DNA from: Betaproteobacteria bacterium Ga0077532
GTDB lineage: Bacteria; Pseudomonadota; Gammaproteobacteria; Burkholderiales; Ga0077523
Assembly: GCA_001464895.1 (NCBI GenBank)
Contig: LNEE01000062.1
Location: forward strand, 128,333-192,332
Direction: 5' to 3'
DNA: 64,000 nucleotides
A program made the position numbers and the translations under genes. This document shows, one piece after another, positions 1 through 8,880 of this stretch. Positions within the stretch are counted from its first letter, which is position 1. Each line of letters begins with the position of its first letter. Under the pieces are notes generated by a model. That model saw only the letters and a list, made by a program, of their open reading frames with translations, ran no database searches and was not told the DNA's origin.

Positions 1-883
1 CAACGCCCACCTGACCCGCTACGACACCGCTCACGGCAAGTTCCAGGGCAAGGTTGAAGTGACTGCCGACGGCATGCTCGTGAATGGCGAATCGATCAAG
101 GTCTTCGCGGAGCGGGACCCCGCCAAACTGCCGTGGAAGTCGCTCGATGTGGACGTCGTCATGGAATGCACCGGCATCTTCACCAGCAAGGACCGCGCTT
201 CCGCGCACCTGGCCGGCGGCGCCCGCAAGGTCATCATCTCCGCGCCCGGCAAGGATGTCGACGCGACCATCGTGTACGGCGTGAACCACAACACGCTGAA
301 AGCCAGCCACACCGTCATCTCCAACGCGTCCTGCACGACCAACTGCCTGGCCCCGCTGGTCAAGCCGCTGCACGAGAAGATCGGCGTCACGTGCGGCCTG
401 ATGACCACGATCCATTCCTACACCAACGACCAGGTGCTCACCGACGTCTATCACGAGGACCTCCGTCGCGCCCGGTCGGCCACGATGTCGATGATCCCCA
501 CGAAGACCGGCGCCGCCGCCGCCGTGGGCCTCGTCCTCCCAGAACTGAACGGCAAGCTCGACGGCTACGCGATGCGAGTCCCGACGATCAACGTGTCGAT
601 CGTCGACCTCTCGTTCATCGCTGCGCGCCCGACAACCGCCGAAGAGATCAACGCGATCATGAAGGCCGCCGCCGAAGGCGAGCTGAAGGGCATCCTTGGC
701 TACACGAAGGAACCGCTCGTATCCGTGGACTACAACCACGACCCGCGCTCGTCCGTGTTCGACGCCACCCTGACGAAGGTCTCGGAAGGCACCCTGGTGA
801 AAGTCTCCTCCTGGTATGACAATGAGTGGGGCTTCAGCAATCGCATGCTCGACACAGCGGTGGCCTTCGTAAACGCGAAGTAG
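1..883 (+). CDS. gap: Glyceraldehyde-3-phosphate dehydrogenase, type I (5' end missing)
   Basis: NAD-dependent oxidation and phosphorylation of glyceraldehyde 3-phosphate in cytosolic glycolysis. The reading frame is open from base 2, and the first visible residues ([13 protein letters not shown]) correspond to about residue 43 of a roughly 335-residue family, so only the start of the Rossmann domain is cut off. The catalytic Cys is seen in the motif SNASCTTNC (Cys codon at 332-334). The C-terminal [12 protein letters not shown] signature is intact and the gene stops at 881-883 after NAK. It heads a glycolytic run with pgk and pyk. Oddly, its last 20 codons plus stop are repeated twice downstream (964-1026 and 1106-1168); only this first copy is joined to the gene body. 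Identification is secure. Confidence 0.97.
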   Translation, partial: NAHLTRYDTAHGKFQGKVEVTADGMLVNGESIKVFAERDPAKLPWKSLDVDVVMECTGIFTSKDRASAHLAGGARKVIISAPGKDVDATIVYGVNHNTLKASHTVISNASCTTNCLAPLVKPLHEKIGVTCGLMTTIHSYTNDQVLTDVYHEDLRRARSATMSMIPTKTGAAAAVGLVLPELNGKLDGYAMRVPTINVSIVDLSFIAARPTTAEEINAIMKAAAEGELKGILGYTKEPLVSVDYNHDPRSSVFDATLTKVSEGTLVKVSSWYDNEWGFSNRMLDTAVAFVNAK

Positions 884-963
884 GAAGACGATCGGTGCCC
901 CATTCATTGCGGTGGAGGCTAACCTCGGCAAGTGCCGAGGTTAAGCGCAGCGGCCGTGACCAC
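821..963 (+). repeat. Tandem unit 1: gap 3' tail plus hairpin
   Basis: Unit 1 of a two-and-a-half-unit direct repeat. It starts with the translated gap tail (AATGAGTGGGGC, codons N-E-W-G, through the stop at 881-883), continues through a short spacer, and then a hairpin region that ends where tail copy 2 begins at 964. The period to copy 2 is 143 bases. Unit 2 aligns to it along its whole length, including the spacer after the stop (GAAGACGATCGG against GAAAACAATCGG). Confidence 0.93.
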
Positions 964-975
964 AATGAGTGGGGG
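897..975 (+). repeat. Long imperfect hairpin 1 reaching into tail copy 2
   Basis: The core is a near-perfect palindrome at 920-943 (TAACCTCGGCA, AG, TGCCGAGGTTA). The outer arms also pair: GCCCCATTCATTG at 897-909 is nearly the reverse complement of CAATGAGTGGGG at 963-974, so the outer right arm is the start of the second gap tail. An internal asymmetric loop (GCGCAGCGGCC on the right) lies between the arms. The core may act as an RNA stem or as a REP-like palindrome; there is no T tract. Confidence 0.85.
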
Positions 976-1105
976 TTCAGCAATCGCATGCTCGACACAG
1001 CGGTGGCGTTCGTAAACGCAAAATAGGAAAACAATCGGGCCCCACTCATTTCGGCGGAGGCTAACCTCGGCGGCAGCCGAGGTTAAGCGCAGCGGCCGCA
1101 GCCAC
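964..1105 (+). repeat. Tandem unit 2: second gap 3' tail plus hairpin
   Basis: Codons N-E-W-G to NAK-stop (964-1026) are repeated with four substitutions relative to copy 1 (GGC/GGG, GCC/GCG, GCG/GCA, AAG/AAA), all at third positions and all synonymous. It is out of frame with gap and has no start codon of its own in a sensible place, so it is not expected to be translated as GAPDH. The unit then repeats the hairpin-bearing spacer. Period to copy 3 is 142 bases. Confidence 0.93.
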
Positions 1106-1117
1106 AATGAGTGGGGC
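1039..1117 (+). repeat. Long imperfect hairpin 2 reaching into tail copy 3
   Basis: Same design as hairpin 1. The core inverted repeat is TAACCTCGGC, GGCA, GCCGAGGTTA at 1062-1085. The outer arm GCCCCACTCATT (1039-1050) is an exact reverse complement of AATGAGTGGGGC (1106-1117), the first four codons of tail copy 3. The outer pairing is therefore better conserved here than in hairpin 1. Confidence 0.87.
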
Positions 1118-1168
1118 TTCAGCAACCGTATGTTGGACACTGCAGTCGCCTTCGTGAACGCGAAGTAG
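1106..1168 (+). repeat. Third copy of the gap 3' tail
   Basis: This copy encodes the same 20 residues and a TAG stop as the translated gap end, with eight nucleotide differences from copy 1, all synonymous (for example CTC/TTG for Leu and CGC/CGT for Arg). After it the sequence leaves the repeat and enters a different stem-loop (1178-1206). I infer that this may be the original end of the gap gene, displaced by insertions upstream of it. Confidence 0.92.
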
Positions 1169-1177
1169 AGAGACACG

Positions 1178-1206
1178 GCAACCGCTCGCCGGACGGCGAC
1201 GGTTGC
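1178..1206 (+). terminator. Stem-loop after the last gap tail
   Basis: GCAACCG, one bulged C, TCGCCG, loop GA, CGGCGA, CGGTTGC. This is a strong 13-bp stem directly after the third tail copy and is probably the native gap 3' stem-loop. It lacks a U tract, so factor-independent termination is uncertain; RNA-end protection or processing is equally possible. Confidence 0.5.
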
Positions 1207-1222
1207 TCCCGGAACGGGGTGG

Positions 1223-1240
1223 GTCGGGCTTAAGCCCGAC
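1223..1240. repeat. 18-bp perfect palindrome (GTCGGGCTTAAGCCCGAC)
   Basis: Perfect self-complementary 18-mer in the gap-pgk spacer. Its GTCGGGCT...AGCCCGAC form resembles REP-type palindromes common in GC-rich proteobacteria. It could equally be an operator or an RNA hairpin. Besides this and the stem-loop at 1178-1206, the 225-base spacer (1169-1393) shows no gene and no clear ribosome binding site before pgk. Confidence 0.6.
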
Positions 1241-1393
1241 GCTCACGGTGGCAACACCGTTGGCGCATCGACCATCCACCGGACCTGCAATCGAATTCCC
1301 GGCATCCGTGCCGGCAAGACCCTGGCGGGGCCCGACGCAACCGACGACGGGCCCCGCTTCCTTTCCACCTTCCCCTGCTCGAACACCACCACC

Positions 1394-2581
1394 ATGGCGA
1401 TCCTGCGACTCACCGATCTCGACGTGCGCGGCAAGCGCGTGCTCATCCGCTCCGACCTGAACGTGCCCCAGGACGACGCCGGCCGAATCACCGAGGACAC
1501 CCGGATCCGGGCTTCGGTCGGCGCCATCCGCGCCGCACTCGACCAGGGTGCCCGGGTGATGGTGACCTCCCACCTCGGTCGCCCCAAGGAGGGCACGCTG
1601 GCCCCCGCCGATACGCTCGAGCCCGTGGCAGCACGGCTGGCCGAGTTGCTGGGACAGCCGGTGGCGCTGGTGCGCGACTGGGTCGACGGTCGCGAAGTGG
1701 CGCCCGCGGCCAGCCAGGTGGTGATGCTCGAGAACTGCCGGGTGAACGTCGGCGAGAAGAAGAACGACGAGGACCTCTCGAAGCGCATGGCGGCGCTCTG
1801 TGACGTCTACGTGAACGACGCCTTCGCGACGGCCCATCGCGCCGAGGCGACGACCCATGGCATCGCGCGCTTCGCCCCGGTCGCGTGCGCCGGACCGTTG
1901 ATGGCCGCGGAGATCGAGGCACTCGGCAAGGCACTCGGCAATCCGGCCCGCCCGCTGGTCGCGATCGTCGGCGGCTCGAAGGTCTCCACCAAGCTCACGA
2001 TCCTCTCGGCCCTCGCGGCGAAGGTCGACCAGCTCGTGGTGGGTGGCGGCATCGCCAACACGTTCATGGTCGCTGCCGGCCTGTCCGTCGGGAAATCGCT
2101 GGTCGAGGCCGACCTCGTGCCCGAGGCGAAGAAGATCATCGATGCCGCCGCCGCCCGCGGTGCGTCGGTGCCGATACCCGTGGATGTCGTGGTGGCGAAG
2201 GCGTTCGCGCCGGACGCAGTCGCCACGATCAAGGCTGCCACCGACGTCGCCGACGACGACATGATCCTCGACGTCGGCCCCAAGACGGCTGCAGGCCTGG
2301 TGGAGGCGCTCGGACGTGCCGGGACGATCGTGTGGAACGGTCCGGTCGGCGTGTTCGAGTTCGATCAGTTCGGCGAAGGCACGAAGGCCATCGCCGGGGC
2401 CATCGGCGCATCGAAGGCCTTCACGCTGGCGGGCGGCGGTGACACCATCGCGGCCATCCACAAGTACGGCATCACCGACAAGCTGTCCTACATCTCCACC
2501 GCGGGCGGCGCCTTCCTCGAGTTCCTCGAGGGGCGCAAGCTCCCGGCCATCGAGATCCTGGAATCCCGCGCTGCCAGTTGA
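1394..2581 (+). CDS. pgk: Phosphoglycerate kinase
   Basis: Transfers phosphate from 1,3-bisphosphoglycerate to ADP in glycolysis. At 395 residues it has the usual length. The substrate-binding N-domain motifs RSDLNVP (about 19-25) and SHLGRPKEG (about 57-65) are present, as is the C-domain nucleotide loop GGGDTIAAI (about 347-355). The ATG at 1394 gives the standard family start [19 protein letters not shown], although no Shine-Dalgarno sequence is obvious in the CACCACCACC just before it. It lies between gap and pyk on the same strand with 37 bases to pyk, consistent with one transcription unit from gap or from the spacer. Confidence 0.97.
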   Translation: MAILRLTDLDVRGKRVLIRSDLNVPQDDAGRITEDTRIRASVGAIRAALDQGARVMVTSHLGRPKEGTLAPADTLEPVAARLAELLGQPVALVRDWVDGREVAPAASQVVMLENCRVNVGEKKNDEDLSKRMAALCDVYVNDAFATAHRAEATTHGIARFAPVACAGPLMAAEIEALGKALGNPARPLVAIVGGSKVSTKLTILSALAAKVDQLVVGGGIANTFMVAAGLSVGKSLVEADLVPEAKKIIDAAAARGASVPIPVDVVVAKAFAPDAVATIKAATDVADDDMILDVGPKTAAGLVEALGRAGTIVWNGPVGVFEFDQFGEGTKAIAGAIGASKAFTLAGGGDTIAAIHKYGITDKLSYISTAGGAFLEFLEGRKLPAIEILESRAAS

Positions 2582-2618
2582 TCGGCCGCTCGGCTCCGTA
2601 CCTCTTCGAGGACTCTCC

Positions 2619-4052
2619 ATGCAGCGTTCCACCAAGATCGTCGCCACGCTCGGCCCCGCCAGTTCGGACCCCGAAGTCCTCCGGAAGATGCTCGCAGCCG
2701 GCGTCGACGTGGTGCGGATGAACTTTTCGCACGGCACCGCGGCCGACCACCTCGCCCGGGCGCAGGCCGTGCGCGAGGCCGCCCGCATCCTGGGCATCAC
2801 GGTCGGCATCATGTGCGACCTGCAGGGGCCGAAGATCCGGATCGGCAAGTTCGAGAACAGCCGCATTCAGCTCGAGAACGGCGATCGCTTCATCCTCGAC
2901 GCCGCCTGCACGCAGGGCAACCAGGAGCGCGTCGGGCTCGACTACAAGGAACTTCCCGACGACGTCCGCGCGAACGACATCCTGCTGTTGGACGACGGCC
3001 GCATCGTGATGGATGTCGAGCGCGTGGTCGGCACCGAGATCCACACCATCGTCCGCCATGGCGGCGAGCTTTCGAACAACAAGGGCATCAACCGCCAGGG
3101 CGGCGGCCTCACGGCGCCCGCGCTGACCTCGAAGGACATGGAGGACATCCGCACCGCCGCCACCATGAAGGCGGACTTCCTCGCCGTGTCGTTCCCGAAG
3201 AGCGGTGCCGACATGTACATGGCGCGCGAGCTGATGCGCGCGGCCGGCGGGAAGTCGCTGCTGATCGCGAAGGTGGAACGCGCCGAGGCCATCCACGCGC
3301 TCGAGGAGGTCATGGACGCCTCCGACGGCATCATGGTCGCGCGCGGCGACCTGGCGGTCGAAGTGGGTGACGCCGCCGTGCCCGCGCTCCAGAAACGCAT
3401 GATCCGCATGGCCCGCGAGCGCAACAAGCTCACGATCACGGCCACGCAGATGATGGAGTCGATGATCACGAGCCCGGTGCCGACGCGCGCCGAGGTGTCC
3501 GACGTCGCCAATGCCGTCCTCGACGGCACCGACGCCGTGATGCTCTCGGCCGAGACGGCCGCCGGCAAGTACCCGGTGCAGACGGTCGAGGCCATGAGCC
3601 GCGTGTGCCTCGAGGCCGAGAAGTCCACGGAGTTCTCGCTGGATCGCGAATTCCTGAACCGCGTGTTCACGCGCGTGGACCAGTCCATCGCGATGGCCGC
3701 GCTCTTCACCGCGTTCCACCTGAAGGTGAAGTGCATCGCCGCGCTCACGCAGTCCGGCTCGACGGCCCTGTGGATCTCGCGCCTCAACTGCGGCGTGCCG
3801 ATCTACGCGCTCACGCCGGAGATATCGACCCGGTACCGCCTCTCGCTGTTCAAGGACACGTATCCCCTGATGATCCAGTACATGGGGCACGACCGCGAGC
3901 AGCTGCTGCAGGAGGCGGAGGACAAGCTGAAGAGCCACGGCATCGTGCAGGACGGCGATCTCATCGTCCTCACGATCGGCGAACCCATCGGCAAGGCCGG
4001 TGGCACCAACACCATGAAGATCGTGCGCGTCGGCGAATCCCGCGCGCGCTGA
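2619..4052 (+). CDS. pyk: Pyruvate kinase
   Basis: Converts phosphoenolpyruvate and ADP to pyruvate and ATP, the last step of glycolysis. The protein has 477 residues, normal for a bacterial enzyme. Visible motifs are TKIVATLGPAS at the N-terminus, MNFSHG, the active-site segment LLIAKVERAEAI with the catalytic Lys, and VARGDLAVEVG followed by TATQMMESM. I chose the ATG at 2619 because it gives the family N-terminus and has GAGGA upstream (CGAGGACTCTCC-ATG). The open frame runs further upstream into pgk in another frame, but that is not coding. In many betaproteobacteria fba follows pyk; here purE follows directly. Confidence 0.96.
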   Translation: MQRSTKIVATLGPASSDPEVLRKMLAAGVDVVRMNFSHGTAADHLARAQAVREAARILGITVGIMCDLQGPKIRIGKFENSRIQLENGDRFILDAACTQGNQERVGLDYKELPDDVRANDILLLDDGRIVMDVERVVGTEIHTIVRHGGELSNNKGINRQGGGLTAPALTSKDMEDIRTAATMKADFLAVSFPKSGADMYMARELMRAAGGKSLLIAKVERAEAIHALEEVMDASDGIMVARGDLAVEVGDAAVPALQKRMIRMARERNKLTITATQMMESMITSPVPTRAEVSDVANAVLDGTDAVMLSAETAAGKYPVQTVEAMSRVCLEAEKSTEFSLDREFLNRVFTRVDQSIAMAALFTAFHLKVKCIAALTQSGSTALWISRLNCGVPIYALTPEISTRYRLSLFKDTYPLMIQYMGHDREQLLQEAEDKLKSHGIVQDGDLIVLTIGEPIGKAGGTNTMKIVRVGESRAR

Positions 4053-4082
4053 ACCCACGTTTTCCACGACGACATTCCGACC

Positions 4083-4586
4083 TTGAACCTGCCCCCCCGA
4101 GTCGGTGTGGTGATGGGCTCCCAGAGCGACTGGGAGACCATGCAGCACGCCGCGCGCATCCTCCAGGACCTCGGTGTACCCCACGAGGCCCGCATCGTGT
4201 CCGCCCATCGCACGCCGGACCTCCTCTTCGAATACGCCAACGCTGCTGCCGACCGCGGCCTCGCATGCATCATCGCGGGGGCCGGTGGCGCGGCCCATCT
4301 CCCGGGCATGCTCGCGGCGAAGACGCGGATCCCGGTACTGGGCGTCCCCGTCCAGAGCCGCGCGCTGCAGGGGCTGGACTCGCTGCTGTCCATCGTGCAG
4401 ATGCCGAAGGGCGTCCCGGTGGCGACCTTCGCGATCGGCGAAGCGGGTGCCGCCAACGCCGCGCTCTTCGCGGCAGCGATGCTCGCGGTGAACGACACCG
4501 GACTCGCGGCGCGGCTCGACGCCTTCCGCCAGCGGCAGACCGACACCGTGCTGGCCACGCAACTGCCGCCCGTCGCCGGATCATGA
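4083..4586 (+). CDS. purE: N5-carboxyaminoimidazole ribonucleotide mutase, PurE class I
   Basis: Moves the carboxylate of N5-CAIR to C4 to form CAIR in de novo purine synthesis, acting after PurK. It has 167 residues with [16 protein letters not shown] and [11 protein letters not shown], which line the active site of class I PurE. The start is TTG at 4083; no ATG lies near, and this start gives the usual short lead before VGVVMGS. Its stop overlaps the purK start (ATGA at 4583-4586), so the two are translationally coupled. PurE working with PurK means the organism uses the ATP-dependent route to CAIR. Confidence 0.95.
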   Translation: MNLPPRVGVVMGSQSDWETMQHAARILQDLGVPHEARIVSAHRTPDLLFEYANAAADRGLACIIAGAGGAAHLPGMLAAKTRIPVLGVPVQSRALQGLDSLLSIVQMPKGVPVATFAIGEAGAANAALFAAAMLAVNDTGLAARLDAFRQRQTDTVLATQLPPVAGS

Positions 4587-5749
4587 AGTCCGTCGCTCCC
4601 GGGGCCTGGCTGGGCCTGCTCGGTGGCGGCCAGTTGGGCCGCATGTTCACCATGGCGGCCCAGAGCATGGGGTATCGCGTAGTGGTGGTGGACCCCGGCC
4701 GCGACAGCCCCGCGGGTTCGGTCGCCGACGACCACCTCTGCGCGGACTACCTGGACCCTGACGCGCTCGCGGAACTCGCGCGGCGCTGCGCGGGCGTCAC
4801 GACCGAATTCGAGAACGTGCCGGCCGAGGCACTCCGCCGTCTCGCCGAGCACTGCGTCGTGAGTCCCTCCGCGGACAGCGTCGCCGTCGCGCAGGACCGC
4901 ATTCTCGAGAAGCGATTCCTGCAGGCCGCCGGTCTCGGTACCGCGCCGTTCGCGGTGATCGAGTCCGAGGCTGACCTCGACAAGGTCCCCGACGACCTGC
5001 TGCCCGGCATCCTGAAGGCCGCACGCTTCGGCTACGACGGCAAGGGCCAGGCCCGCGTGCGGACCCGTGACGCATTGCGCGAGGCCTTCGTCGCCATGGG
5101 TGGCCGGCCCGCGGTGCTCGAGCAGATGCTCCCCCTCGACCGCGAAGTGTCGGTGGTGGTGGCCCGGGGTTTCGACGGCGAGGTGCGCACCTTTCCGGTG
5201 GCCGAGAACCAGCACGCGAACGGCATCCTCGACGTGAGCATCGTGCCGGCGCGCGTCCCCGAGGCGCTGGCGCAGACGGCCCGTGCACAGGCGCTGAAGG
5301 TGGTCGAGGCGCTCGACTACCGCGGCGTCCTGTGCGTGGAGTTCTTCGTGCTGGCCGATGGTCGTCTGCTCGCGAACGAGATCGCGCCGCGGCCGCACAA
5401 CAGCGGGCACTACACGATCGACGGCTGCGTGACCTCGCAGTTCGAGCAGCAGGCCCGCGTGCTGTGCGGCCTGCCGCTCGGCGAGACGGCTGCGCACTGC
5501 CCGTCCGTGATGATCAACCTGCTGGGCGACCTCTGGGCCGCCGGCGAACCCGACTGGCGCATCGTCCTGCGCGAGCCCCGCGCGAAGCTGCACCTCTACG
5601 GCAAGTCCGAGGCGCGGCCCGGCCGCAAGATGGGGCACTTCACCGTCCTGGGCGACGACGCGGACGCGACGCTCGCCACCGCCACTTCACTGCAGTCCCG
5701 ACTTATCCCGACCGCGGATGCCGCGGCCCGATCCGGAACCTCGTCATGA
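4583..5749 (+). CDS. purK: N5-carboxyaminoimidazole ribonucleotide synthase
   Basis: ATP-grasp enzyme that carboxylates AIR with bicarbonate to N5-CAIR. It has 388 residues. The N-terminal [12 protein letters not shown] nucleotide loop is visible, followed by the ATP-grasp core ([40 protein letters not shown]), whose Glu and Asn are metal and substrate ligands in the family. ATG at 4583 overlaps the purE stop, and the gene's own stop overlaps the purC start (ATGA at 5746-5749). The substrate bicarbonate is notable because a bicarbonate transporter is encoded 2 kb downstream, but I see no direct link beyond proximity. Confidence 0.95.
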   Translation: MKSVAPGAWLGLLGGGQLGRMFTMAAQSMGYRVVVVDPGRDSPAGSVADDHLCADYLDPDALAELARRCAGVTTEFENVPAEALRRLAEHCVVSPSADSVAVAQDRILEKRFLQAAGLGTAPFAVIESEADLDKVPDDLLPGILKAARFGYDGKGQARVRTRDALREAFVAMGGRPAVLEQMLPLDREVSVVVARGFDGEVRTFPVAENQHANGILDVSIVPARVPEALAQTARAQALKVVEALDYRGVLCVEFFVLADGRLLANEIAPRPHNSGHYTIDGCVTSQFEQQARVLCGLPLGETAAHCPSVMINLLGDLWAAGEPDWRIVLREPRAKLHLYGKSEARPGRKMGHFTVLGDDADATLATATSLQSRLIPTADAAARSGTSS

Positions 5750-6630
5750 CCGACATCGCCATCCACGAGACGAACCTGCGCTCGCTGCGCTTCCTGCATC
5801 GCGGGAAGGTGCGCGACATCTACGCCATCGACGACGAGCGGCTGCTGATCGTGCAGACCGACCGCCTGTCGGCGTTCGATGTGATCCTGCCCTCACCGAT
5901 CCCGGGCAAGGGCAAGGTGCTCACCGAGGTCTCGAACTTCTGGTTCGCACGCCTGGGCCACGTGATCCCCAATCATCTGCTGCCGGTGGACCCGCTCACG
6001 GTGGTCGCCCCGGACGAACGGGAGCAGGTGGCAGGCCGGGCATTCGTGGTGCGGCGTCTGAAGCCGCTCCCGATCGAAGCGATCGTTCGCGGCTATGTGG
6101 CGGGTTCGGGCTGGAAGGATTACCAGCGCACCGGCGCCATCTGCGGCATCCCGCTGCCTGCTGGCATGGCCGAAGCGCAGAAGCTCCCGGCACCCATCTT
6201 CACGCCGTCGACCAAGGCGCCCGCGGGATCCCACGACGAGAACATCCCGTTCGCGGAAGCCGAACGTCTGCTCGGCGCTGCACGCGCCGCCGAGGTGCGC
6301 GACGCCGCGATCCGCCTCTACAGCGAAGCCGCCGACTTCGCCGCCACCCGGGGCATCCTCATCGCCGACACGAAGTTCGAGTTCGGCACGGACGCCGCCG
6401 GAAAGCTATACCTGATCGACGAGGCGCTCACGCCGGATTCGTCGCGCTTCTGGCCGGTCGCGGGCTACCGCACGGGCATCTCGCCGCCCTCGTTCGACAA
6501 GCAGTTCGTGCGCGACTGGCTCGAAGCGCACCACTGGAACAAGAAGCCGCCCGCGCCCGTGCTCCCGGCCGACGTGCTCGAGAAGACGGCGGAGAAGTAC
6601 CGGGAGGCACTGCGCCTCCTGGTGGGCTGA
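5746..6630 (+). CDS. purC: SAICAR synthetase
   Basis: Joins CAIR with aspartate using ATP to form SAICAR. It has 294 residues, the longer form of the family. Motifs seen are [23 protein letters not shown], and [16 protein letters not shown], all typical of PurC. The ATG at 5746 is inside the purK stop overlap. Three consecutive steps of purine synthesis (PurK, PurE, PurC) are therefore made from one overlapping operon. The next gene starts within the stop codon of purC (TGATG at 6628-6632). Confidence 0.96.
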   Translation: MTDIAIHETNLRSLRFLHRGKVRDIYAIDDERLLIVQTDRLSAFDVILPSPIPGKGKVLTEVSNFWFARLGHVIPNHLLPVDPLTVVAPDEREQVAGRAFVVRRLKPLPIEAIVRGYVAGSGWKDYQRTGAICGIPLPAGMAEAQKLPAPIFTPSTKAPAGSHDENIPFAEAERLLGAARAAEVRDAAIRLYSEAADFAATRGILIADTKFEFGTDAAGKLYLIDEALTPDSSRFWPVAGYRTGISPPSFDKQFVRDWLEAHHWNKKPPAPVLPADVLEKTAEKYREALRLLVG

Positions 6631-7604
6631 TGTCCGCTGCCACGGCCGACGCCCGCGACATCGCGACGGCGGTGGCGGCACTGCGCGCCGGCCAGCTCGT
6701 CGCGTTCCCCTCCGAGACCGTCTACGGCCTCGGCGCCGACGCCTCGAACCCAGACGCCGTCCGGCGCATCTTCGAGGCCAAGGGCCGCCCCGCCGATCAT
6801 CCGGTGATCGTCCATGTCGCCTCGGCTGCACAGATGGGGGACTGGGCCCGCGACATCCCGCCTTCCGCCTTCGCGCTGGCCGAGGCCTTCTGGCCGGGCC
6901 CGTTGACGCTCGTCCTGCGTCGCCGGCCCCACGTGAGCGATCTCGTGACAGGCGGTCAGGACACCGTCGGCATCCGCGTGCCATCGCATCCGGTCGCGCA
7001 GGCGCTCCTGCAGGCCTTCGGCGGCGGCGTCGCCGGCCCGTCGGCAAACCGATTCGGACGGATCTCGCCCACGACGGCCGCCCACGTGCGTGAGGAACTG
7101 GGCGACCGCGTCGACATCGTGCTGGAAGGCGGGGAGAGCGATGTCGGCATCGAATCCACGATCATCGATCTCTCCGGCCCGGAGCCCGCCCTCCTTCGGC
7201 CGGGGATGCTCGACATCGCGCGGGCCGAGGCCCTTCTCGGGATGCCGCTGCGATCGCCTGGCATCGCGTCGCCACGGGTGTCGGGCATGCTCGCCTCGCA
7301 CTACGCGCCGCGCACACCGACGCGCCTGGTGACGCCAGACGCGCTCGTCGCCGCGGTGCAGGCCACGAACGCCCGGGTCGCAGTCCTCGCCCGCCGCCCG
7401 CGGCCCGCCGAACTTCCGGCGACCCGTTGGATCGAAGCGCCCGCCTCGGCCACCGCCTATGCCCACGATCTGTACGCGTCCCTGCGCACTCTCGACCACG
7501 CGGAGGTCGACCTGATTCTCGTGGAGGCGGTGCCTGCGTCCTCGGACTGGACCGCCATCCGCGACCGCCTCGGCCGCGCCGCGACCCGTCCGGAGACTCC
7601 GTGA
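6630..7604 (+). CDS. L-threonylcarbamoyladenylate synthase, Sua5 type
   Basis: Makes threonylcarbamoyl-AMP from threonine, bicarbonate and ATP for the t6A37 modification of tRNAs. It has 324 residues. An N-terminal YrdC domain (about 10-200) shows LVAFPSETVYGLGADA and GPSANRFGRISPTTAAHV, and a C-terminal Sua5 domain begins at GMLASHYAPRTPTRL. That extra domain separates it from the shorter TsaC. The start is the ATG sharing one base with the purC stop, and its stop overlaps the next start (GTGA at 7601-7604). It thus sits in a chain of overlapping genes; like PurK and SbtA it handles bicarbonate, which is an observation rather than evidence of co-regulation. Confidence 0.93.
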   Translation: MSAATADARDIATAVAALRAGQLVAFPSETVYGLGADASNPDAVRRIFEAKGRPADHPVIVHVASAAQMGDWARDIPPSAFALAEAFWPGPLTLVLRRRPHVSDLVTGGQDTVGIRVPSHPVAQALLQAFGGGVAGPSANRFGRISPTTAAHVREELGDRVDIVLEGGESDVGIESTIIDLSGPEPALLRPGMLDIARAEALLGMPLRSPGIASPRVSGMLASHYAPRTPTRLVTPDALVAAVQATNARVAVLARRPRPAELPATRWIEAPASATAYAHDLYASLRTLDHAEVDLILVEAVPASSDWTAIRDRLGRAATRPETP

Positions 7605-8548
7605 GCCTCGATCCCGTCGTCCTCTTCTTTCTGCTGGGTGTGTTTGCGCGGTTGCTGAAGAGCGACCTGCGGCTGCCCGAGGCCATGTACGAGAGCCTCT
7701 CGATCTACCTGCTGCTAGCGATCGGTCTGAAGGGCGGGGTCGAACTCTCGAAACATCCGATCGGGCCGCTGCTGCCCCAGGTGGGCGGCGTGGTGCTGCT
7801 CGGCTTGATGCTGCCGCTGATCGCCTATCCGGTGCTCCGCGGACTCGGCCGACTGCCGAAGCCCGACGCGGCCTCGATCGCCGCGCACTACGGTTCGGTC
7901 AGCATGGTGACCTTCGCTGTCGCGACGGCGTTTCTCGTGGACCGTGGTGTGGCACACGAGGAGTACATGCCGCTCTTCGTCGTGCTGCTCGAGGTCCCCG
8001 GGATCATGGTGGGCATCCTGATCGCCAAGCTCGGAGCGGGCGGCGGCGTGCGCTGGGGCGCGCTCGCCCACGAAGTGTTCCTCGGCCGCAGCATCGTGCT
8101 GCTCACGGGGGGGCTCGCCATCGGCTGGATCTCGGGGCCCGAGGCGCTGGCGCCGCAGTCGAAGCTCTTCTTCGACCTGTTCAAGGCGGTGCTCGCGCTC
8201 TTCATGCTCGAGATGGGCCTCGTCGCGGCAGGCCGCATCCGCGAACTGCGTCGCACCGGGGCGTTCCTCCTCGCGTTCGGGACGATCGTGCCGTGCGTCT
8301 TCGCGGTGATCGGCGTGGTCACGGGCCGGGCGATCGGTCTCTCGCCGGGCGGCGCGATGCTGCTGGGCACCCTGGCCGCCAGCGCGTCGTACATCGCAGC
8401 ACCGGCGGCCATGCGGATCGCGGTGCCCGAAGCGAACCCATCGCTGTCCCTCGCCGCGGCGCTCGGGGTCACATTTCCGTTCAACATCGTCTTCGGCATT
8501 CCGATGTACCACCGTATCGCAACCGCACTCGTACCCCCGGCAACCTGA
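7601..8548 (+). CDS. sbtA: Sodium-dependent bicarbonate transporter, SbtA family
   Basis: Inner-membrane symporter family first known from cyanobacterial carbon concentration. It has 315 residues and about ten hydrophobic segments, starting with LDPVVLFFLLGVFARLLKSDLRLP, then ESLSIYLLLAIGLKGGVEL, and a second half from LFFDLFKAVLALFMLEMGL that mirrors the first, as in the family's two inverted repeats. The GTG at 7601 overlaps the upstream stop; no better start is seen. It is followed after 7 bases by a PII-like gene, the usual SbtB partner. In a non-cyanobacterium it probably supplies bicarbonate for anaplerotic or biosynthetic carboxylations. Confidence 0.9.
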   Translation: MSLDPVVLFFLLGVFARLLKSDLRLPEAMYESLSIYLLLAIGLKGGVELSKHPIGPLLPQVGGVVLLGLMLPLIAYPVLRGLGRLPKPDAASIAAHYGSVSMVTFAVATAFLVDRGVAHEEYMPLFVVLLEVPGIMVGILIAKLGAGGGVRWGALAHEVFLGRSIVLLTGGLAIGWISGPEALAPQSKLFFDLFKAVLALFMLEMGLVAAGRIRELRRTGAFLLAFGTIVPCVFAVIGVVTGRAIGLSPGGAMLLGTLAASASYIAAPAAMRIAVPEANPSLSLAAALGVTFPFNIVFGIPMYHRIATALVPPAT

Positions 8549-8555
8549 GGATCCC

Positions 8556-8858
8556 ATGCAGACCCACGCCCTCAAGCTGGTCGTCGTCATCACCGAAGCC
8601 GCGCTGGAGACGCTCCTGGTGAAGGACATCCTCGCGCTCGGGGCCCATGGCTACACGGTGGCGGACGTGCGTGGCGGCGGCCGCCGGGGCGTGCGCGAGG
8701 GCACCTGGGAAGCCGACCGCAACATCCGCCTCGAGGTGATCTGCCACGACACCGTCGCCGACGCCATCGCCGAGCACGTGCTCCAGCGTTACGCGCTCAA
8801 CTATTCGACCACGGTCTTCGTCAGCGACATCGGGGTGCTGCGGCCGGAGAAGTTCTGA
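8556..8858 (+). CDS. sbtB: PII-like regulator, SbtB type
   Basis: Small cytosolic trimeric signal protein that in the family binds adenyl nucleotides and gates SbtA. It has 100 residues with the ferredoxin-like PII pattern: LVVVITEAALETLLVKDILALGAHGYTV, a Gly/Arg-rich T-loop (VRGGGRRGVREG, about 42-53), then NIRLEVICHD and a closing strand TVFVSDIGVLRPEKF. The uridylylated Tyr of canonical GlnB is absent from the T-loop and there is no C-terminal Cys-rich loop, unlike some cyanobacterial SbtB proteins. Its place directly after sbtA supports the assignment. Confidence 0.87.
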   Translation: MQTHALKLVVVITEAALETLLVKDILALGAHGYTVADVRGGGRRGVREGTWEADRNIRLEVICHDTVADAIAEHVLQRYALNYSTTVFVSDIGVLRPEKF

Positions 8859-8880
8859 CCATGGCAGTTCCTGATCGCTG

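Noticed and set aside
826-1026. 66-codon frame ending in the second gap tail
   Set aside because: It starts inside gap in another frame and runs through the hairpin; no ribosome site, and only the tail part is conserved.
897-1117. Integron attC-like sites in the gap repeat
   Set aside because: The inner stem has GTTAAGC, which fits one attC box, but its partner GGCTAAC does not fit RYYYAAC, the boxes are inside rather than at the ends, and no integrase is seen.
1061-2866. Long minus-strand frame opposite pgk
   Set aside because: Antisense shadow: low-complexity Arg/Gly/Asp product, while the plus strand encodes clear pgk and pyk.
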